The position numbers and the translations under genes were made by a program. A stretch of 9,138 nt of DNA, taken from Candidatus Desulfofervidaceae bacterium (lineage in GTDB: Bacteria > Desulfobacterota > Desulfofervidia > Desulfofervidales > Desulfofervidaceae). The stretch spans positions 1 through 9,138 of the forward strand of contig JAGHCL010000118.1 of the NCBI GenBank assembly GCA_021160485.1. Reading direction: 5' to 3'. Positions 6,033 through 9,138 of this stretch are shown in pieces; positions within the stretch are counted from its first letter, which is position 1; each line of letters opens with the position of its first letter. The notes under the pieces were generated by a model. That model was not told where the DNA came from, did no database searches, and was given only the letters and a program-made list of their open reading frames with translations.

Positions 6033-6545
6033 CTAATACTCAAACCCTTCTCTGGCTTTTATTCCTCGCTCATAATAATGTTTTTTCTCTTTCATCTCCG
6101 TTACTAAATCGGCTATTTCTACCAGTTCAGATGGGGCATAACGCCCGGTTAAGATAACTTCTAAGTCTTTGGGCCGTGCTTTAATAACTTCTAATACCTC
6201 CTGTAAATCTAAAAGCCCTTTATGGATGGCAACATTAATTTCATCCATGATCACTAAGCTATATTGACCAGAGTGAATAGCCTGAGCACAGGTTTTCCAT
6301 CCTTCTTCTGCCAGAAGTTTATCTTCCTCAGTTGGAACAGTAACAAATCCAGGCCGGCCAAAGGTAATCACGGTGATCAAATCTTTAAACCTTTCTAAAG
6401 CCTTATGTTCACTACAAGTTTTTGTTTTCAAAAATTGGCCAATAAACACTTTTAACCCTGCCCCTGCCGCTCGCAGAGCTAATCCCAATGCTGCTGTTGT
6501 CTTACCTTTTCCATTTCCAGTGTAAATTTGAATATAACCAGGCAT
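6033..6545 (-). CDS. cobO: Cob(I)yrinic acid a,c-diamide adenosyltransferase (CobO/BtuR/CobA family)
   Basis: This enzyme moves the 5'-deoxyadenosyl group of ATP to reduced cobalt in corrinoids, giving adenosylcobalamin or its precursors in synthesis or salvage. The protein is 170 aa, slightly shorter than E. coli BtuR (about 196) because the N-terminal extension is missing. The P-loop TGNGKGKTT spans 9-17. Other family marks are the segment FGRPGFV (62-68), VIMDEIN (98-104) as the Walker-B-like strand, GLLDLQEVLE (110-119), ILTGRYAP (131-138) and ADLVTEM (145-151). The ATG start sits directly before the P-loop strand. GGAG lies 11 nt upstream, a rather long gap. A strong promoter lies at 6572-6600. 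rnr is divergent, and mutM is downstream on the same strand. CobO and PduO-type enzymes differ in fold; the P-loop places this in the CobA/CobO type. Confidence 0.93.
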   Translation of the reverse strand: MPGYIQIYTGNGKGKTTAALGLALRAAGAGLKVFIGQFLKTKTCSEHKALERFKDLITVITFGRPGFVTVPTEEDKLLAEEGWKTCAQAIHSGQYSLVIMDEINVAIHKGLLDLQEVLEVIKARPKDLEVILTGRYAPSELVEIADLVTEMKEKKHYYERGIKAREGFEY

Positions 6546-6839
6546 TTTTAAAATTTCTCCTTTTTATCCTTAAATTACAGGCCATCTTAACTGTTGTCAA
6601 ATTAAATAACTTCCAATCCTCTTTGAGGAAACAAAAAACATACAAGTGTAGTAAAAAAACACTTTAAATAAAAATTAAACACACTTTATATGATGTTATT
6701 CAGGCATTATATCATAACACACCTTATTTTTTACACTATCGCTGCACATGAAGGGATAAAACAGTCTTATATACCAGGTTTATTGCTTTAGGAATGTTTA
6801 TCTGTTAAAGTTGATAGTAATTTTTAGGAAAGGGTTATT
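6546..6839. other. AT-rich divergent spacer between cobO and rnr
   Basis: These 294 bases hold the cobO promoter and leader, and the rnr ribosome site (AGGAAAGGG, 6826-6834, 5 nt before ATG). I could not find a convincing -35/-10 pair for rnr; TATATA near 6768 is a weak -10 candidate. AAGTGT (6644-6649) faces ACACTT (6659-6664), which recurs at 6681-6686, so ACACTTTA is repeated at a 22-bp period. TCCTC-TTT-GAGGA (6617-6629) is a short hairpin upstream of the cobO -35. TGTTAT and ATAACA near 6693 and 6713 form another small inverted pair. No small gene is apparent. Confidence 0.45.
6572..6600 (-). promoter_or_regulatory. cobO promoter
   Basis: On the minus strand TTGACA (6600-6595), a perfect -35, is followed after 17 bp by TAATTT (6577-6572). 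The predicted start is near 6565, giving a leader of about 20 nt that holds the GGAG. The leader is too short for a cobalamin riboswitch. Confidence 0.7.
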
Positions 6840-8963
6840 ATGGCAAGAAAGAAGAAAAAAGAAACATTTACCCCCAATGGTGTTTTAAAATACATGGCCC
6901 GTGTCGGAAGACCTATTACTTTGCGGGAAATATACCGGCATTTTGGATTAACGGGTCAAAAGGATCGAGTGCAAGAATTGCTGACAGATTTAGAAAAGCA
7001 GGGAGAGATTATCCAAATCAGCAGTAAAAGATACGGGTTAACTCGAAAGATGAACCTGGTTGTCGGACGCCTTTCTTGTCATCCTGATGGCTATGGCTTT
7101 GTTATCCCGGATGAAGAAGGAAAGAGAGACATTTTTATCAGTCCTAGACATTTAAAAGAAGCCATGCACGGTGATAGAGTGGTTGTCCGTTTGGAAAAAC
7201 GCCGCCGGGGAAGATTACGTGAAGGAGAAATTGTTCGCATTCTGGAAAGAAAAAATAAATATATAGTAGGCAGATTTGAAACAGATGGCCAAGTTGGATT
7301 TCTCCTTCCAGAAGAAGAACGTTTTACCACCGAGGTGGTTGTGCCTCTATCTTGGGCCAAAGAAGCTGCTTCTGGCCAGATGGTAGTGGCAGAAATTGTG
7401 CGTTATCCTAGTCCCAATCGCGGCGCTCTTGCTAAGGTCGTAGAAATATTAGGAGATGAATCCTTAGCTAGCACCCAAGCACAAATTGTGACTTATAAAT
7501 ATGACTTTCCCAGAAGTTTTTCTGAACAGGCCATTAAAGAAGCAGAAGGAGCCGCATTGGAAGTTACTTCTGTTGGCGAACGACGGGACTTAAGAAAACT
7601 TACCCTATTCACTATTGACGGTGAGAAAGCAAGAGATTTTGATGATGCTGTAGGTATAAAGAAAGAAAAAGGTGGTTACAGGCTTTATGTAGCCATTGCT
7701 GATGTAGCTCATTATGTTACTCCCAGATTTATATTGGATGAAGAGGCCTACCTGCGAGGTAACAGCGTGTATTTCCCGGATAGGGTTTTACCCATGCTTC
7801 CTTTTAGCCTCTCCCAGGATATTTGCAGTTTAAATCCCAGGGAAGACCGTCTGGCTATGACTGTAGAAATGCGGTTTAACAAACAAGGAGAACTCATTAA
7901 TTATGACATATATGAAAGTGTTATTCAAAGTAAGGCAAGATTGACTTATCGTCAGGTGCAGTCTGTTCTGAATGGAGATACAAAAATCATAAAAAGCAAA
8001 CGCATCCTGCGTGCTCTTCATTATATGGCAGAATTGGCTGAGATTTTACGCCAGCGCCGTATCAACCGGGGCAGTCTGGATTTTGATTTGCCAGAACCAG
8101 AGGTAATGCTTGACTTGCTCGGACATGCAACAGACATCATTAGGGCAGAAAGGTTATTTTCGCACAGAATTATTGAGGAATTTATGATTGTTGCTAATGA
8201 AACTGTGGCCACCCATTTAACAGAAAAAGGCTGGCCGATGGTATATCGTGTCCACGATAGACCTAGTGGAGAAAAAATGGTCGCCTTTGCTAAATTTATA
8301 GAAACGCTTGGATATAGCCTTCCCAAGACTAAGGAATATACTCCTCTGGACTTTCAAAAATTACTTACAGAAGTCAAAGACACTCCACATGAGTTTTTGG
8401 TCAATCGCCTCCTGCTGCGTTCATTAAAACAGGCCCGCTACAATCCTTATAATATTGGGCATTTTGGTTTGGCCTCTAACTGCTATACCCACTTTACTTC
8501 TCCTATTCGCCGTTATGCAGATTTGGTGGTCCACAGACTTTTAAAAAAACAACTGCGAGAAGGCAAACCGAAAGAAAAGTGGATAAGAAAGCTAGAAACC
8601 ATCTCTCAGCACATTTCAGAAAGAGAGCGCATTGCTATGGAGGCAGAAAGAGAAATGGTAGATAGATTGAGAGTGCAGTTTATGGCAAACAAAATTGGGG
8701 AAGAATATGATGGTGTCATTTCAGGAGTAACCACCTTTGGCTTTTTTGTAGAATTGGACAGCATATTTGTTGAAGGCTTGGTCAGGGTGTCATCCCTTCA
8801 TGATGATTACTATCTTTTTAATGAACGCACTTTCTCTCTTGTGGGAAAACGCACTCATAATACTTTCCGTTTTGGTGACAGAGTAAGGGTAAAGGTAATC
8901 AATGTAAACACCCACAGACGAGAAATAGAACTTCATTTAGTCAAGAAATACCTGAATTTTTAA
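6840..8963 (+). CDS. rnr: Ribonuclease R (RNB-family 3'-5' exoribonuclease)
   Basis: RNase R degrades structured RNA processively from the 3' end and takes part in rRNA quality control, mRNA decay and, in many bacteria, trans-translation. The protein is 707 aa. An N-terminal winged helix (about 10-66, after a basic MARKKKKE start) is followed by two cold-shock domains (about 72-118 and 136-203). The RNB catalytic domain (about 250-570) has Asp260, Asp266, Asp268 and Asp269 in TIDGEKARDFDDAV, matching E. coli D272/D278/D280/D281. It also carries HFTSPIRRYADLVVHR (551-566). A C-terminal S1 domain (about 621-702) has GVTTFGFFVEL. It ends only a few residues after S1, so it lacks the long lysine-rich tail of E. 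coli RNase R (813 aa). The winged helix argues against RNase II. ATG 6840 has AGGAAAGGG at a 5-nt gap. Confidence 0.95.
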   Translation: MARKKKKETFTPNGVLKYMARVGRPITLREIYRHFGLTGQKDRVQELLTDLEKQGEIIQISSKRYGLTRKMNLVVGRLSCHPDGYGFVIPDEEGKRDIFISPRHLKEAMHGDRVVVRLEKRRRGRLREGEIVRILERKNKYIVGRFETDGQVGFLLPEEERFTTEVVVPLSWAKEAASGQMVVAEIVRYPSPNRGALAKVVEILGDESLASTQAQIVTYKYDFPRSFSEQAIKEAEGAALEVTSVGERRDLRKLTLFTIDGEKARDFDDAVGIKKEKGGYRLYVAIADVAHYVTPRFILDEEAYLRGNSVYFPDRVLPMLPFSLSQDICSLNPREDRLAMTVEMRFNKQGELINYDIYESVIQSKARLTYRQVQSVLNGDTKIIKSKRILRALHYMAELAEILRQRRINRGSLDFDLPEPEVMLDLLGHATDIIRAERLFSHRIIEEFMIVANETVATHLTEKGWPMVYRVHDRPSGEKMVAFAKFIETLGYSLPKTKEYTPLDFQKLLTEVKDTPHEFLVNRLLLRSLKQARYNPYNIGHFGLASNCYTHFTSPIRRYADLVVHRLLKKQLREGKPKEKWIRKLETISQHISERERIAMEAEREMVDRLRVQFMANKIGEEYDGVISGVTTFGFFVELDSIFVEGLVRVSSLHDDYYLFNERTFSLVGKRTHNTFRFGDRVRVKVINVNTHRREIELHLVKKYLNF

Positions 8964-9003
8964 ATTTCCCCTGGAAAATTTTCTTGACTTTTTTATTTTT
9001 TTT
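8964..9003 (+). terminator. Probable rnr terminator, overlapping the next promoter
   Basis: Right after the rnr stop, TTTCC (8965-8969) can pair with GGAAA (8973-8977) around a 3-nt loop. Further A-T pairs form if an A is bulged. A very T-rich tract (8989-9003, one A) follows, but 11 nt beyond the stem. It is a weak, AT-rich candidate for an intrinsic terminator. Confidence 0.35.
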
Positions 9004-9012
9004 ATATATTTT
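8984..9012 (+). promoter_or_regulatory. Promoter of the small ORF at 9055
   Basis: TTGACT (8984-8989) and TATTTT (9007-9012) are 17 bp apart; TATATT at 9005 is an alternative -10 with 15 bp. The predicted start is near 9019, directly before the 18-bp palindrome. The -35 lies in the same tract as the rnr terminator candidate. Confidence 0.5.
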
Positions 9013-9021
9013 ACCCTTGTG

Positions 9022-9039
9022 TGTTTCAAAATTGAAACA
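9022..9039. promoter_or_regulatory. Operator-like perfect palindrome TGTTTCAA-AA-TTGAAACA
   Basis: Two perfect 8-bp arms surround AA. The site lies at about +3 to +20 of the predicted transcript and ends 15 bp before the ATG at 9055. This position and symmetry suit binding of a dimeric repressor. I cannot assign it to a known regulator. As RNA it could also form a hairpin just upstream of the Shine-Dalgarno. Confidence 0.55.
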
Positions 9040-9054
9040 AAAGGGGGTGAGAAA

Positions 9055-9138
9055 ATGAAGGTATTTTACACAATCTGGACTGTAATGTGTTGGTTGTTCT
9101 ATCCTGTAGTGCTTCTAGCAGGTGAAGGCGGTAAGGAA
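9055..9138 (+). CDS. Start of a small membrane or secreted protein of unknown function, cut by the window edge
   Basis: An ATG at 9055 opens a frame that is still open at the last base; 28 codons are visible. The peptide begins MKVFYTIW, has one hydrophobic stretch (about residues 3-22, rich in Trp, Tyr, Phe and Val) and then turns polar (GEGGKE). This looks like a signal peptide that could be cut near Ala22, or an N-terminal membrane anchor. The ribosome site is unusually strong: AAGGGGGTGAG (9041-9051) matches the anti-Shine-Dalgarno over almost its full length. With its own promoter and the palindrome upstream, this is probably a regulated new transcription unit. I do not recognise the family from 28 residues. 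Confidence 0.7.
   Translation, partial: MKVFYTIWTVMCWLFYPVVLLAGEGGKE

Noticed and set aside
6546..6565. Cobalamin riboswitch upstream of cobO
   Set aside because: The good promoter leaves a leader of only about 20 nt, far too short, and no B12-box-like sequence was seen.
7091..8326. Minus-strand frames inside rnr
   Set aside because: Antisense shadows of the RNB and cold-shock domain coding sequence.
1..9138. CRISPR array, insertion sequence, phage or defence system
   Set aside because: No regularly spaced repeats, no transposase or nuclease gene beyond RNase R and MutM, and no terminal repeats. All long ORFs are housekeeping families.

Overview
The window is ordinary-looking bacterial chromosome with moderate GC and very AT-rich spacers. 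It comes from an organism that makes its own methionine and pyrimidines and handles cobalamin. The gene families (cobalamin-independent MetE, two-subunit class 1B dihydroorotate dehydrogenase, MutM, CobO, RNase R, a CCA-encoding tRNA gene) fit a Gram-negative lineage such as the Desulfobacterota/Thermodesulfobacteriota. That placement is an impression from protein style, not a demonstrated assignment. I see no phage genes, transposase, CRISPR array or rRNA.

Layout: (1) 1-2043, plus strand: metE, missing its N-terminus at the window edge. (2) 2044-2199: a convergent spacer with a perfect 14-bp palindrome, a wide inverted repeat and a good promoter-like pair on the minus strand. (3) 4773 down to 2200, minus strand: a promoter, tRNA-Val(CAC), pgeF, pyrK and pyrD in one tight run. 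The tRNA and pgeF are 10 nt apart, pgeF and pyrK overlap by 10 nt, and pyrK and pyrD overlap by 13 nt. (4) 4735-5117: a gene-free spacer rich in short repeats. (5) 5930 to 5118, minus strand: mutM. (6) 6545 to 6033, minus strand: cobO with a near-consensus promoter. (7) 6546-6839: an AT-rich divergent spacer. (8) 6840-8963, plus strand: rnr (RNase R). (9) 8964-9138: a likely terminator, a new promoter, an 18-bp perfect operator-like palindrome, a strong Shine-Dalgarno and the first 28 codons of a small membrane or secreted protein that runs off the window.

Functionally, PyrK and PyrD form the NAD-linked dihydroorotate dehydrogenase of UMP synthesis. PgeF is a laccase-fold enzyme linked to peptidoglycan precursor fidelity. 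MutM removes oxidised purines. CobO adenosylates corrinoids, while MetE makes methionine without B12. RNase R degrades structured RNA. Nothing here is a clearly new multi-gene system. The features most worth a second look are the tRNA-headed pyrimidine operon with a pgeF start lacking a Shine-Dalgarno, the operator and small membrane ORF at the right edge, the promoter/palindrome unit between metE and pyrD, and the repeat-dense spacer upstream of the tRNA.
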